NCBI GenBank assembly: GCA_902805475.1
Contig: CADCSX010000008.1
Span: 2,338,001-2,402,000 of the forward strand
Source of the DNA: Entonaema liquescens
Taxonomy: Eukaryota > Ascomycota > Sordariomycetes > Xylariales > Xylariaceae
DNA: 64,000 nt
Direction: 5' to 3'
The notes under the pieces were generated by a model. The model saw only the letters and a program-made list of their open reading frames with translations. It was not told the DNA's origin and ran no database searches. Positions 1 to 11,089 of the stretch are shown here, piece after piece; position 1 is the stretch's first letter; each line of letters starts with the position of its first letter. Made by a program: the position numbers and the translations under genes.

Positions 1-3
1 AAA

Positions 4-1616
4 ATGAGTCCAATTGGTCACGTCCCGGTCGCGGCTAGGAGTGCAATATCTCGTGGAAAGCCACTAACCCATTGATATTGAAGGCACGATAGCTCATATC
101 AATTATCTGTCTAAGGCTCATGCGGTCAAACTCAAGCTCATACAGGGCGACACCGACACCTTCTCCGATGTTCTCACTCTGGTCAACGAGTACGAGGGTG
201 AGCTATTTCCACCCCACTACTCTTCCTTGGACACACAAGGACTGATACAAAAACCCAGGAGTGTTGAATAGACATGAGAGTCTCGCTTCTAATTTGGGAG
301 CAAAATTGACGGGTAGTCGCCTATTGAAGGCGATGGAGGGCGCATTTGAAGGATCAATAACGACGAACCCGCCACAAACCATGTTTAGCCCTGATCCTGT
401 CACATGGCTTGATATCGTCGAGTTTGCCAAGGCAAAGCCTGGGGAGTTCGTATTAACACCCAGTCCGAATGGCGGGCGTTGCTGTCAGTTTCCCCTGAAA
501 GGTGTTCAGGTCGAAATTGGGGAAGATGACTGGAGGTTAATAGTATCTGGCGCTCTGGACAGGTTCAAACTAGTCCCGGCACAGCCGTTAGAAGAAGATG
601 AGACGGCGGAACTAGCAACCCTCGAAATTGTCGAGCAGCGACTGCAGGTTTTAATCAAGAAGGCGGATGAAGTGGCGCGTAGGGCCCGCCAACTTAACTA
701 CCACTTGAGCGGACGAAAAGCATCAATACATGCGCGACGCGCGTCGCAGTCAACCTCCGGTCCCAACTTCCAAGCTGTAAACCAGCCGTTGGGCTCTGGT
801 TCCAACCCTAGTTACGACTTACATGCCGATCTTCTCCAGCAGTTCCTTGCTCCTTCGCAGCCTTCTAGCCACCGGATCTCTTCCGTCGGTTCTATACCAC
901 CAACACCTAATCCCATAGGCACTACAACATCGACGCCGAGGACCTCTATCCAGCAGGCAACTATTCTGGGTAGCAATCGACCTTCACCCAGCTACCCCAC
1001 CGAGCCAGCTATGAGGGATGTCGAGGAAGAGAATCGCGCCTTGGTAACAGCTAAGATTGAGAGATTAGCACGCGGGGACGTCATACATCCACCGTGTGAT
1101 AGATGTCGGAGGCTCAAAACACAGTGCATCAAGCACCTAACAGCTTGCCAAGGATGCACGAAGAAGCACGCAAGATGTGTATGGAAAGGCCTAACGGAAG
1201 AAGAGGTAGCTTGGCTTAAAGGGGAAGCGGGTGGAGACGGAGACGACGACGGGGATGAACCGAGGGATTCTAGTAGAGCTGTATTCGGATCCCAAACGCA
1301 TCTCGAATTCGGCGAACGACGCCGTGAATCGGAACGTAGTGATGAACCTAGCACGAGCAGGTCTGGTTCAAGGATAGCTATCGGTAGACCTGCTGACGAT
1401 GTTTGGAGAAAAGGGCCGGAGACGTCAATAAGTAGACATGAAACCATGGAAGTGGATGTAAGAGACGTACGCCAGGGACAAGAATACCCAAGGAAAGAAG
1501 TAGGCAGTGGATTGTTCGGGGAGCATAAATCAACGCTTAGCCACATGGCTTCTATTGCGTCTGCAGCGGCAGACGCTGCAGCGAATTCACGAGGGAGTCA
1601 TCAACATTCGGAATAA
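4..1616 (+). CDS. Zn2Cys6-domain protein, possible transcription regulator
   Basis: Three exons fit: 4-16, 84-197 and 259-1616, giving about 494 residues. The second intron (198-258) has a clean GTGAG donor and CAG acceptor. The first (17-83) has a weak GTCACG donor, with a CTAAC branch site at 64-68. The N-terminal third is a conserved-looking globular region rich in charged helices. From about residue 322 a perfect fungal zinc cluster C-x2-C-x6-C-x6-C-x2-C-x6-C is visible (CDRCRRLKTQC, then CQGC and a final C). The cluster lies in the middle of the protein rather than at the N-terminus, unlike most GAL4-type activators. The tail is Ser/Arg/Glu-rich and looks disordered. DNA binding is inferred from the zinc cluster; no target is known. 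The third exon is certain, but the exact start is less so, because the gene begins at the window edge. Confidence 0.8.
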
Positions 1617-2434
1617 CTGGTACGAGAACAAGACAACAATCACTTAGCTGTACATAGATCGGTTGATTAATCTGCACATGCGGATTTTCCTTTAGGTGTT
1701 GGAATCTTGTATATACCCGGATAGCATATGGCTAAGAAGGCGAGCATTATTAACCTGATCTATCTGCTTAATTTCGTATTATTATTCGATATACACAGTA
1801 AAATTGAACTATATTACTTGATTCTGATGTTAAGGACTTTAACTTAGGGTGAGATTAAAATTAGTTATGTTGATTAACTTGGACAATAAGACATTGAAGC
1901 TTGGCGAGGTTCAACTAATAAGTGTCTTACAATATTTACGGTAGATAGGTCATCTTTGCGGCCTGGCTGTACCTGCCTGCGTCCCCCCCCAAACTTCCCG
2001 AAAACCAGGCTCGCGGGTGTTTGAGGCACAATTGACGGAAGACCCACTTAATTAAAAGGTCGAGAAGCGCGCTAGTTAGGGCTGCTCTAATTAGACGCGA
2101 CGAGATAAGACAGTGTGGCGCCGGTACCCATTAAAAAAAGTCAAATCTAATGCAATTCTTTGACGTCGCCAGTTAGTGAACCTCCAGTTTCAAATTTTCC
2201 AAATTCAAACAAATACCTCCACTCACTTTTTCGATACTGTAGCTTAAAACGAAGCTTCCTTCACTTCATACAACTAACTATTTTTTTTTTTTACAAACCT
2301 ACAAGTTACAAACCTTTGAATGGAGAGTCGGTAGTAAAAATAAAAATATTTTATAGTGTTTCTCTAGTCGCATCCCATAACCCGACGCACAGATCTTGAC
2401 TTATAGTCGTCATCTCCATAACCCATAACGGGTC
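1617..2434. other. Intergenic region upstream of the carrier gene
   Basis: AT-rich spacer of about 0.8 kb between two genes on the same strand. It holds a C run near 1983-1990 and a T run near 2280-2292. An 80-codon frame at 2160-2399 has no recognisable features, so I do not call it a gene. Confidence 0.6.
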
Positions 2435-3783
2435 ATGGCTCAATCGCCACCCCATGCGACTTACACCATGAACAGCACCGAAAAGCATCGCAATGGCGCA
2501 TTTCCGATACCACAGCAATCACCATTACCGCAGTCGCGAGAGCTTGGTCTTGTAGCTCCTGAACCCACAGTGACCACATCGTCGCCATTCTCCAGATCTT
2601 GGCCACACTTAGTCGCCGGAGGGTACGTCATGATTCCTCTTCCTCGTCCATAGAGCTCCTTAAAGTTGGAACAAGCCCTCTAGAAGAAACGCATTATTGG
2701 CTTTCGCTAAGGTTCTCTATTTTCGCAGTATCGGAGGCATGACAGCAGCTGTTCTAACAGCACCTCTTGATGTCCTTAAAACCCGACTTCAGTCCGATTT
2801 CTACCAGGCCCAGCTCCGAGCAGCCCGAGAAGCAACAGGCCAAGCACGCCTTGGCCCATTGCAGTCAGCTACCTATCACTTACAGGAAACCTTCCAGATC
2901 TTGCGTGATGTGCACAAGTTAGAAGGGTCGCGTGCACTTTCAAGGGTCTAGGGCCGAATCTGGTCGGCGTCGTGCCGGCGCGAAGTATCAACTTCTACGT
3001 ATACCCCACGAGCAAAAGAGCATACTCGCAGTGGCTAGGCGCATCCCCGGATAATCCAATTGTCCATCTTGCCAGTGCGGTGACAGCGGGAATCGCAACA
3101 GGGACTGCGACGAACCCTATCTGGCTAGTGAAAACTCGACTGCAGCTCGACAAGAATAACGCTGAGCGCAAGGGTGACGTAGGTGCACGTCGATACCGGA
3201 ATAGTTTGGACTGCATCCGGCAGGTACTGCGGGACGAGGGTCCGCGGGGCTTTTTCAAAGGTCTGAGCGCAAGTTATCTTGGCATCACCGAGAGCACGCT
3301 ACAGTGGATGATGTACGAGGAGATCAAGCGCAAACTAAGACTCCGAGAAGAACATATTGTGCAAAGCGGTAGGGAGAAGACCTGGTGGGACCGTACGGTC
3401 GACTGGACTGGAAACTTCATGGGTGCCGGTGCAGCCAAGGGTATAGCGTCTGTACTGACGTATCCACATGAGGTGAGTTTTCACAGAACTTACGCGGAGA
3501 CGCCCAAGATTTATATTGCCACATTCACAAAGAAAAAAGAAAAAAAAAACACAGCTAACATGGTAGCTAGGTTGCGCGGACTCGTCTCAGACAAGCCCCG
3601 ATGTCAGATGGTAGACCCAAGTATACGGGCCTCGTACAATGCTTCAAACTCGTCTGGAAGGAAGAGGGTGTCGTTGGGTTGTATGGCGGTCTAACGCCTC
3701 ATCTAATGCGCACAATCCCCTCAGCCGCGATCATGTTTGGCATGTACGAGGTTATTATCAAGTTCCTCGGCGCGAAGAGCTAG
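2435..3783 (+). CDS. rim2: RIM2-type mitochondrial carrier (pyrimidine nucleotides), frameshifted
   Basis: Inner-membrane carrier of the SLC25A33/36 (yeast Rim2) type, which exchanges pyrimidine nucleotides across the mitochondrial inner membrane. Exons are 2435-2622, 2729-3472 and 3571-3783. All three carrier signatures are present: APLDVLKTRLQ, NPIWLVKTRLQ and YPHE-VARTRLRQ, the last split by intron 3473-3570. The family-specific stretches VPARSINF and GLSASYLG and the C-terminal GLTPHLMRT also appear. The reading frame is broken inside exon 2. At the TTT at 2938-2940 the frame runs into a TAG, whereas adding one T would give the expected ALFKGLGPNLVG and a 381-residue product. Just before this, a conserved aromatic position reads Ser (TCG). 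The rest of the coding sequence looks well preserved. I therefore cannot tell a sequencing error from a recent pseudogene. Confidence 0.9.
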
Positions 3784-4962
3784 ACAACACCGCCCTAGCA
3801 GTAGCTCGCGCATTAATGGTCCCTCAGATAATCACAATCTACGAACACCCACGGATGTGATGGTTGACGCCCATGACAACTTTGTAATAATATTAACTTG
3901 ATATATAAGGCAAGAAGGAGAGTAATGTTGGGACGATTGATGACACCTCAAGCTTGGACAGGATATCCAAGGACCACAGGCATCGGATGGAATCACTCTT
4001 AAGTAAACGCCTCGCCCTTATCTTCGCCCACGCACATGCATGGGCATGGTGCAAACGCTACATCACCACTACTGTATATCAAACGGAACTATACGATAGA
4101 AAAAAAAGGCTGGGTCACGATAGAATTATGAAGGCAAAAGCATGGCAAGGCTCCCGATAGCCTGCTGTGTTCAAGCAAGCTGGACTGGCGGGTCACTATG
4201 ATCTATACGTGTACGAAATGGTATATAGCATGGATTGGCGTTTAGGAGGGTAAAAGGGCGACGAATGATGTTTACTAAGGCGAGAGAAGAACAGGATAAA
4301 AAAAAATAAAAATTCACAATCCACTCCAACCTTATGAGTACAGCACGCTTACGTATTATACTCGTAGTTTTGGTTGTATTTGGGTCATATAAGGGAAGAT
4401 TGAAGCGATATATGTATGAGATTAACCTGTTGCACTATGTTACTTCCCCGTCTGTTGAAGCAGCCATGTTGTACCTTAGCTACACAACAAGTATGTTTAA
4501 TATACCTGATAAAGAATATACCATCTGCTCTACTTGTTTTTTGTTTTGTTACCTAGTCCTTAGAATAATTCTTCAACTTCTACCAGGGCCTGCCAGGGCC
4601 TGCCAGTAACGTTATGGAGACATGTAAAACGAGGTTACGACGAGTGGTGATGCTAATGTTTATAAGAACATCTTACGAAAGTACCTAGTCATGAGTAAGT
4701 TTTGAAACATTTCAAAATTAGATTCTTCCATTTTTTTCCCCAGAAAAGAAAATGTTACCTATCTTAAGCATTCGAGCATTCAGATCAGTATGTACTACCA
4801 TCTGATGGCTATTAGACCAAAAGGCCCTAACAAATCAATTTCGCCCCAACCACGTCCCCCACCAGACAATTCTCACGAATCACAACAACAACCCCACAAT
4901 TGTCCGAAGTTTACACGCGCTTAAGATATATAGGGCCAAATAAACGGGCATCAGTCATCCAA
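3784..4962. other. Intergenic region between carrier gene and tRNA-Ser
   Basis: About 1.2 kb with short frames (for example 3954-4160 and 4334-4609) that show no domain, codon or splice support. A short direct duplication of GCCAGGGCCT occurs near 4588-4606. I see no gene here. Confidence 0.6.
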
Positions 4963-5043
4963 GGCAACGTGCCAGAGTGGTTAATGGGTTAGACTCGAAA
5001 TCTAATGACTTCGGTCGCACAGGTTCGAATCCTGTCGTTGTCG
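4963..5043 (+). tRNA. tRNA-Ser(CGA)
   Basis: A full cloverleaf can be drawn. The acceptor stem GGCAACG pairs with CGTTGTC (one G-U) plus discriminator G. The anticodon stem TTAGA/TCTAA encloses loop CTCGAAA, giving anticodon CGA. A long variable arm with a GAC-TTCG-GTC hairpin is typical of class II serine tRNAs, and the T arm is ACAGG-TTCGAAT-CCTGT. No intron is present in the anticodon loop. T runs from about 5056 onward can serve as Pol III terminators. The tRNA reads UCG codons. Confidence 0.95.
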
Positions 5044-5927
5044 CGACTTTCCATTTCTTTTTCGACTTTTTTATTTTTATTTTTAAAATATATATATTTT
5101 TTTCATTCCTAAGGCATCTATCTCTCTTTAGCTTCTTTGAATTTTTGGCCTTGAATTCTACACTGGTATTCGCGCCGCGACGCAGTTGGCTCTAAGGCTT
5201 AAACGTGTCTCATGTGCCGCATGGCAATCCTCTCTTGATATTAACTAACACAACAAGCTTATCTTGAATTGCCATTACTTGAGCATCCCATACTTTAACT
5301 TCCCCTATATCATACCATTTCACTGCTACACCTACTACTAGAGAGAAACCCACGTACTTTTCCCCTCCATTGAAGATGTAACGCCCATCCCCTTAGTATA
5401 AATGCCTATCACCCCACCATAGCAAGCCTTAAACTTTGCGCTAGATCACTACACTACGACGTTTCCCGTCTTTAGTAGTATTTTAAATCAAGAAATATTT
5501 CAAGCTTAGATGAAACAGCATCAAAAATAGAAGGGGAAAATTATATTAATATGGGTGAAATCAACGAAAATGAGTCTTGTCTCGACTGCTAGTAGTTTCA
5601 TTATTTTCTCTTTTGACGGCCCTGAACCGCATCTTGATATCAACTCAGCTATATCCACGCGGGCGCCGTGAAATATAGACGTACGCAATCAGCATTTCTT
5701 TATCCTCGTATCCGTAAAGCTCGGTCCAGCAATATAAGCGGTTCCTTCGTCTGTCATCGTAATGTCGTCTCGGTCTCCCAGCTGCTTCGTTTCGTTACTA
5801 CTGCTACTCCCTGCAAGTGAGTTTCTGCGAGTTGTCTGGGCGGTCTCTTCCGCAGCTTTCGAGGTATGCGACGGCCACCGGCACTTTGTGGTCCGTTGTT
5901 GATGGTCCACGAGTCGAAGAGGCGCAG
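5044..5927. other. Intergenic region downstream of tRNA and SNX3
   Basis: T-rich tract just after the tRNA (Pol III terminator zone), then the 3' side of the minus-strand SNX3 gene. The open frame at 5689-5934 on the minus strand overlaps the SNX3 stop and is best read as 3' UTR. Confidence 0.6.
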
Positions 5928-6698
5928 TCACCACGCGTTGCGGTCCCAGTTAGGGTCTAGAAGTCCAAGTTAGTTATCCAGCTTCGAACATAGTAGACTA
6001 GCCTATCAAGTAAAAGAGAAAACCACCACGTGAAGAATGCGATTAGAGAGGGATATAAACTTACCCTGCACGAACGCAGCCAAGACCTTGCTGCCAGTCT
6101 GGAGTAGCGGGTGACCAACAACGATCTTGAGGAACTTCTCGAGGCCCGCGCGACGGCCCTCGATAACATCGTCGGAGAAGCGGTTGGTAAAGACCTTTCC
6201 AGGGAGCGGGGGAATAGTGACGCGGGCGCTCTCACGCTCGAGAATGTCGCGGAAGTACTCGAAGTCGCTGTAGCGCCGGCGCACGGACGAATGGCGAAGC
6301 TTAAAAGCCGGGATGTTGGTCCGGCACACGATCTCGTAGTCCGTGTACATGTTGCGCGACGTGCCGTGCGTGCGCGGGTTGCGGACCTGTTTCAGATGAT
6401 CGGGTGCCATTGGTCAGCTTACTATTGCTATGGGTTGCACGGCTGATTCAATTGTGTCGCGTGATGTGTATAAGATAGAGCTATGGGACGGGGCAAGGGG
6501 AAATAGTATAAATCTCGCTCGTATGCATTAGGAATACAAGGCTATGCGCTATTCGCGAAGCTAATGAGCCACGACAGGTTTTGATAAAGAACTTACCTCT
6601 ATCTCGAGAAAGTTCTCCGGGGGACCGTAGATCTCCTCGAACGACTGCTGACGCGTGTCCGGCATGGACTGCAGGATGGGACGGGTTAAACCAGCCAT
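5928..6698 (-). CDS. snx3: Sorting nexin SNX3/GRD19
   Basis: PX-domain protein that binds PI3P on early endosomes and works with retromer to return cargo to the Golgi. Exons on the minus strand are 6597-6698, 6065-6386 and 5928-5956, giving 150 residues, close to the usual length for the family. The family-typical entry FEEIYGPPENFLEIEV is at residues 20-35. The PX core follows, with RRRYSDFEYF (phosphoinositide-binding Arg and the adjacent Tyr) and the PPLPGK loop. The protein ends in DPNWDRNAW, a hallmark of fungal SNX3. Both introns (5957-6064 and 6387-6596) have GTAAGT donors. I chose the ATG at 6696-6698, the only one in frame. The frame stays open upstream to about 6839 but without an ATG, so a 5' exon cannot be excluded. 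Confidence 0.93.
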
Positions 6699-8248
6699 TC
6701 CGCGGGGAGAGGTTGATGTTGCCGGAGATGCTGAGGTCTGATTCGGCGATTTAGGTGCCGCTGGGACCGTACCCCCGCCGGTCGCGGGGGGCTGCTGTTG
6801 ATCGGTGGACGCCGTTTTGGCGGTTTGTTTCGTGATCAATTAGAATAGTTCGCTCGAGGTTTGCGTCAGAGGCTTGCGCCTCATTAGCTCAGGTGACCAA
6901 ACAGCAGCTTCGGATGAAGGCTATAGTTAGAGTTAGTAGAAGTTGAGGATGAACTTTGGTGAGAAGTTTTGATTTGAGAGAATGTGCGATCTTTGTGTGA
7001 TTGGAGGGAAGGGAAGACGGAGAAATATCGTAAGGCTTTAGTGTTTTTGGTGGTTGTCGATGGTAGAAAGTTCCAGGAAGTGGGATGAGCTGGATGAGGC
7101 TTGGCTTGGTAGGCGGGCAATTGGCGGGTCAACAGTGGAGTTGGGTTTGCTTGGCTAGGTGCTGTAGGTGCTTGAGATGCTGCTTCCGAATAATGTGTTA
7201 CAACTGCACCCCAGAGTACGAGTACACATAAGTATTTATGCTATGTAATCTGGCTTATATGATACCTCATAAAAGTATATAGTACGTACTAGAAATTCAT
7301 GCGGGGGATACATTGTCATAGGTAATCGTCCTATCACTTTCACCTTCCCCGATCTACTGCCCGACCAATATTCGGGGCTACGGGGATCGATTAGTAATAA
7401 TATCAACTTCATCCCATCTTTTTTAAGTTCTAACTAACTGTACTTTATATCAGACTTACACAAACTTATCATCATACCTATACCTATATATATATATATA
7501 TATACTTACTTAACTCTGAACCAGGTTTTCATAATTCTGCAATCAGGTCGCTTACTATTTAAATGTGTCCGTAACTCACGAAATAAATAAGGCATAGTAC
7601 TTGAAATAATGTGTTGACTACTAATGAGACAATTTATTTATTTAAGGCTATCTGCACAGAAGCCGCAACTCAAAAGAAACGAAAGGAAAAACACTCTCGC
7701 AAGTCGCAGATATGCAGACTTTCTCCTGATGGGTGTAGTAGATTACCCCATTACTATTGTCACATAATGACCTAAGACATCCGCCTTAAAAGTTCTCGCG
7801 CGCTTCTCTCTACTCGCGTAGATATTGAGAATAAATGTGCGAAAAATAATATCTTTCTTCCCGCGCTCAGGTCTGAGCCGACAGGGTGCGAAGTCTGACC
7901 AAAAAAACAAATCCTCAACCTTGGCAATCCCACCAGGACCATCGACTCATGTGAGCGGCCACACGCTGATGCACCCTTGTATAAACTTCCGCAGTTGGGC
8001 AAGCAAGGGGATTCCTTCGGGTGTCGCTCCCTCTATGGTGGCTGGTTGGCTGATTGGTATGGATAGTCCCCGAGAAGATTGTGTGGAGGTAGCAAAAGTG
8101 GTCCTAGTAGAGATCAAATGAGGCCGCGATGGTTCCCTCGTTGGCGACAACCGTTCTTGTCGTCATAGCAAAAGCAAAGTCAATGGGTGACTAACTACTC
8201 AGAGTCCATGCAACTGAATAGTCCAATGTGGTATGAAGTTTAACCGCT
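6699..8248. other. Region between SNX3 start and the RRM-gene stop
   Basis: Contains the probable promoter and 5' UTR of the minus-strand SNX3 gene (6.7-7.2 kb) and the 3' flank of the RRM gene. A (TA)n run is at 7485-7504. Overlapping frames at 7825-8121 (+) and 7947-8150 (-) have no recognisable content. No gene is supported. Confidence 0.6.
7485..7504. repeat. (TA)n microsatellite
   Basis: Ten TA dinucleotides in the spacer between SNX3 and the RRM gene. Confidence 0.9.
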
Positions 8249-11089
8249 CTAGTAAGAGGGTAACTCTCCTCCCGTGATAGCACGGCGAATAACCTTCTCG
8301 ACGGCGTCCCACTCATAAGCAGCAACGTCCGCCAATGTCATGTTGTCGAACGCCGCTCCGGACGGCAGGCCCAACTCGCACCAGAAGAAGCCCCAGTAAT
8401 CCGAGGTCTTGCTTTGCTCAAGCTTAAGAGCGCGCTTGCGGCTGATACCAAGATTGTCAACGACGCGGGAGGTCTCGGTGTGGATAAGAGCGATATAGTA
8501 CTATCCAATATTGTTAGAATGCAATTCATAAGTAGAAAAATAGGGACAGGCATCATAACATACCTCGACGACATCTAGGGGAACGCCGGGTTTGAGACCA
8601 AGGGCGTACTGGTGGCACCAGCGCTCAGCGAAGCGTGGCTGGTTGTATTCGCGCAGGTCGCGCTCGGACAGGTTGACAGTGTATGCAATATTGTCCTTTT
8701 GGCTCACTGTGAAGCCGGGGCATAGCATGGCAGCCTTCACAAGTCGGTTGAGGAGCTGCTTTGTAAGGCGGTTAAAATCGGGCTTCTGTCCACGGCGCAG
8801 TGTACCCCGCTCGAGAAGCTCCTTTAGGTACTGGACCATCTTGAACGCCGCTTCATAGATGTAGTGACGTTCCTTGATGGTGATACGCTCAGTGAGGTAC
8901 CAGGGCATCTTCTTGATGGTGCTGATCATGCACTCAAAGGGGCGTTCGGGGCAGCCCTTCGCGTAAGAAGCCTGTGAAGGGATATTGTTAGTGGCGAGAG
9001 AATAATAGTGCAAGGAGAAGAAGTTTTCTTACATGAGAGTTGGCCTCCGCATGCTTATAGAGCATACCCATCTCCTCCGCGCAGATGAATCCCTTGAAGT
9101 TTTCGAAGTCATACTCGGATCCGAAGGTAAACGCGTAAGGAGACTGGTGCCAGTCAATTCCGTGAGCGGTCGGGAAGAGCTCCTTCATGAGCTTCGCCTG
9201 GGAAGCAACCGTCATCTCTACATTTCGGTCACCGAGCTTAGGGTGGCGCTCTTGTTTGATGGCAGCCCGGTGCTTGTCCACAGCATTGACAGCATCTTGG
9301 AAGGATACGAATTCGACGTAGCAGTCGTTGGTCTTGCTGGTCACACGGTCCATGATAATATGGACAGGCTCCTCCTTGTCGTTCATTATGCGCGCGGCCA
9401 AGGAAGGCGATGATCTCGGCGCGGGTGATCTCATAGGGGATCTAGAAGAGAAAGTTAGTCATCGTATTCATCGGCAGTCATAATTCAAAAATAATAGTTA
9501 ATCTTCTGTAGATAACTTACGTTGCTAATGCAGACAATTCCGTTGTTGCTGCGCTGGGCGAGATGGCACGTTTCAACAAACGGCATGTTCTCCGAGTGAA
9601 GCATTTCTTCAACAGTAGGTTGCCCATTAGGTCCCGTCAACTGGTTCAACCAGTTTGAGCGAAGCTTGCGGATTTCCTCCGGAATAGGAAGAAATTCCAA
9701 TGGACCATAGATCGGAGATGCCGATCGACTTGAAGCCGGGCTCTTTCTACGACCTTGATGTCGTTGAATCAATGCTCTTGACTGGGGGGTGGGGGTGGCC
9801 GAATGAGCTCTCATCACCGCCTCCAGAAGGCCATTGCCACTCGAAGAACCACTTGAAGAGGCCGATGCATTGGCATTGGCACGGACGATGGAGTGCATTG
9901 ATGAGTCGGCGCTGTGGCTTCCGGGAGGAGCCAGAGGGCTAATTCGCCGAGTTCGGCCAGCTGTAGAACTGCTGCTGCTCCGACTGTTCGAAGGATTGCG
10001 GCAAAGGATGCCAACTCTCTGGGTGCTGGTAGGCGTGGTGAACTGGACAAGGTTCTCCGGGACAATAGGTGTTCCCCGACCACGAGAGGCGCCCATGGGG
10101 TCGACTGCCGGGCCCAAGTTGGTTTGGCATATAGCCTGAGTCGAGGCAGAAGTCGTAATAGTTCTGCCTCTAAGCAATGTAGGTGACATGTCCAGTGTCA
10201 TCTTCGGCGGCGCTGAAACCGTCGTGTTCTTTCGCTTGTGGCCACCCTTCTGGCTTGGGGAAGTCGACGTTGATGTCGATGTCGATGTCGAGGGTAGACC
10301 ATTTGCGACATTGTGAAGGACTTGTCTGAATACCTCCTCGTTCTCGTTCTGAAGTGTACCGGGCTGTCGACGGTCAGAGACTCTGTCATAGTCTTGCTGA
10401 GTCGGGATGCCAGCCGCTGAAGGCTTCCAGGGGCTCCAGTCTACAGGCGCCCAGTGCTGCTGGAGGCGAAGCAACATTGAGGAGTCGACGATCGGTGCCT
10501 GGAAAGCGTTTCCTACAGGTTCTTGAACCTGGCTGAAGGGGATTCCGAGAGGGAAGTTCTGGGCACCTTGCTGAGCCTGGTGCATGTTCATAAACATTTC
10601 CACTGAGGAAGTCTATAGGATTAAGATTTGTTAGCTTAGTGAACTTGTTATGATATGAATAAGAAAGTATATTAGACTTGACTTAAGTCTAATCATCATC
10701 GATAAATAGGACATTGGAAGGTATAAACTTATGAGTGGTACTAGGGAAAGAGGATTTATTACCTTGTCATTGGCACTGCTAGCGGTAGTTGCGCCAGCCA
10801 TCGATCCCGACAACACAGAACCAACTGAGGTGGGAACAGAGTAGTGAATGCCGCTACCAGGGGCAGTAGCAACGCTTGCCATCTCAGTACGACCCGCCGT
10901 GTTTCCGGCAGTGTAAGTTGAAGAATGACTACCGGCCTCGGAAGAACCAGTGTTCTTGAGAGAAGCACCTTGGACGGGAGCAACAGTGCGACTTCCTTCA
11001 CCTGAAGTAGCATTCAAAGATGCATTCTGGGGTTGACGGGGGAGTCTGGAGTTAGCCCAGCGGCTACCAGGAGCAGCAGATCCAGGCAT
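8249..11089 (-). CDS. Large RRM RNA-binding protein, frameshifted in the RRM
   Basis: Five exons on the minus strand: 10763-11089, 9521-10612, 9033-9441, 8564-8971 and 8249-8500, joined by GT-AG introns of 61-150 nt. The product is about 830 residues after repair. The first half is low-complexity (Ser/Thr/Gln/Pro/Arg). An RRM-like domain spans the exon 2/3 junction: an RNP2-like IVCISNIPY, then the helix EITRAEIIAFLGR, and an RNP1-like CYVEFVSF. A conserved C-terminal helical region follows. The frame breaks right after AFLGR, at about 9389-9394 in the GCGCGC run, and coding resumes one frame over at RIMND. Exon 3 is 409 nt, so 2 or 5 nt appear to be missing. No GT-AG intron can restore the frame there. 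This is a Pezizomycotina-type RNA-binding protein; its RNA target is unknown. Confidence 0.85.

Noticed and set aside
7825..8150. Overlapping ORFs between SNX3 and the RRM gene
   Set aside because: Lie in the 3' flank of the RRM gene, overlap on both strands and show no domain.
9700..10186. Several plus-strand ORFs opposite the RRM gene exon 2
   Set aside because: Shadows of the Ser-rich minus-strand exon, whose splice sites and continuation into the RRM support the minus strand.
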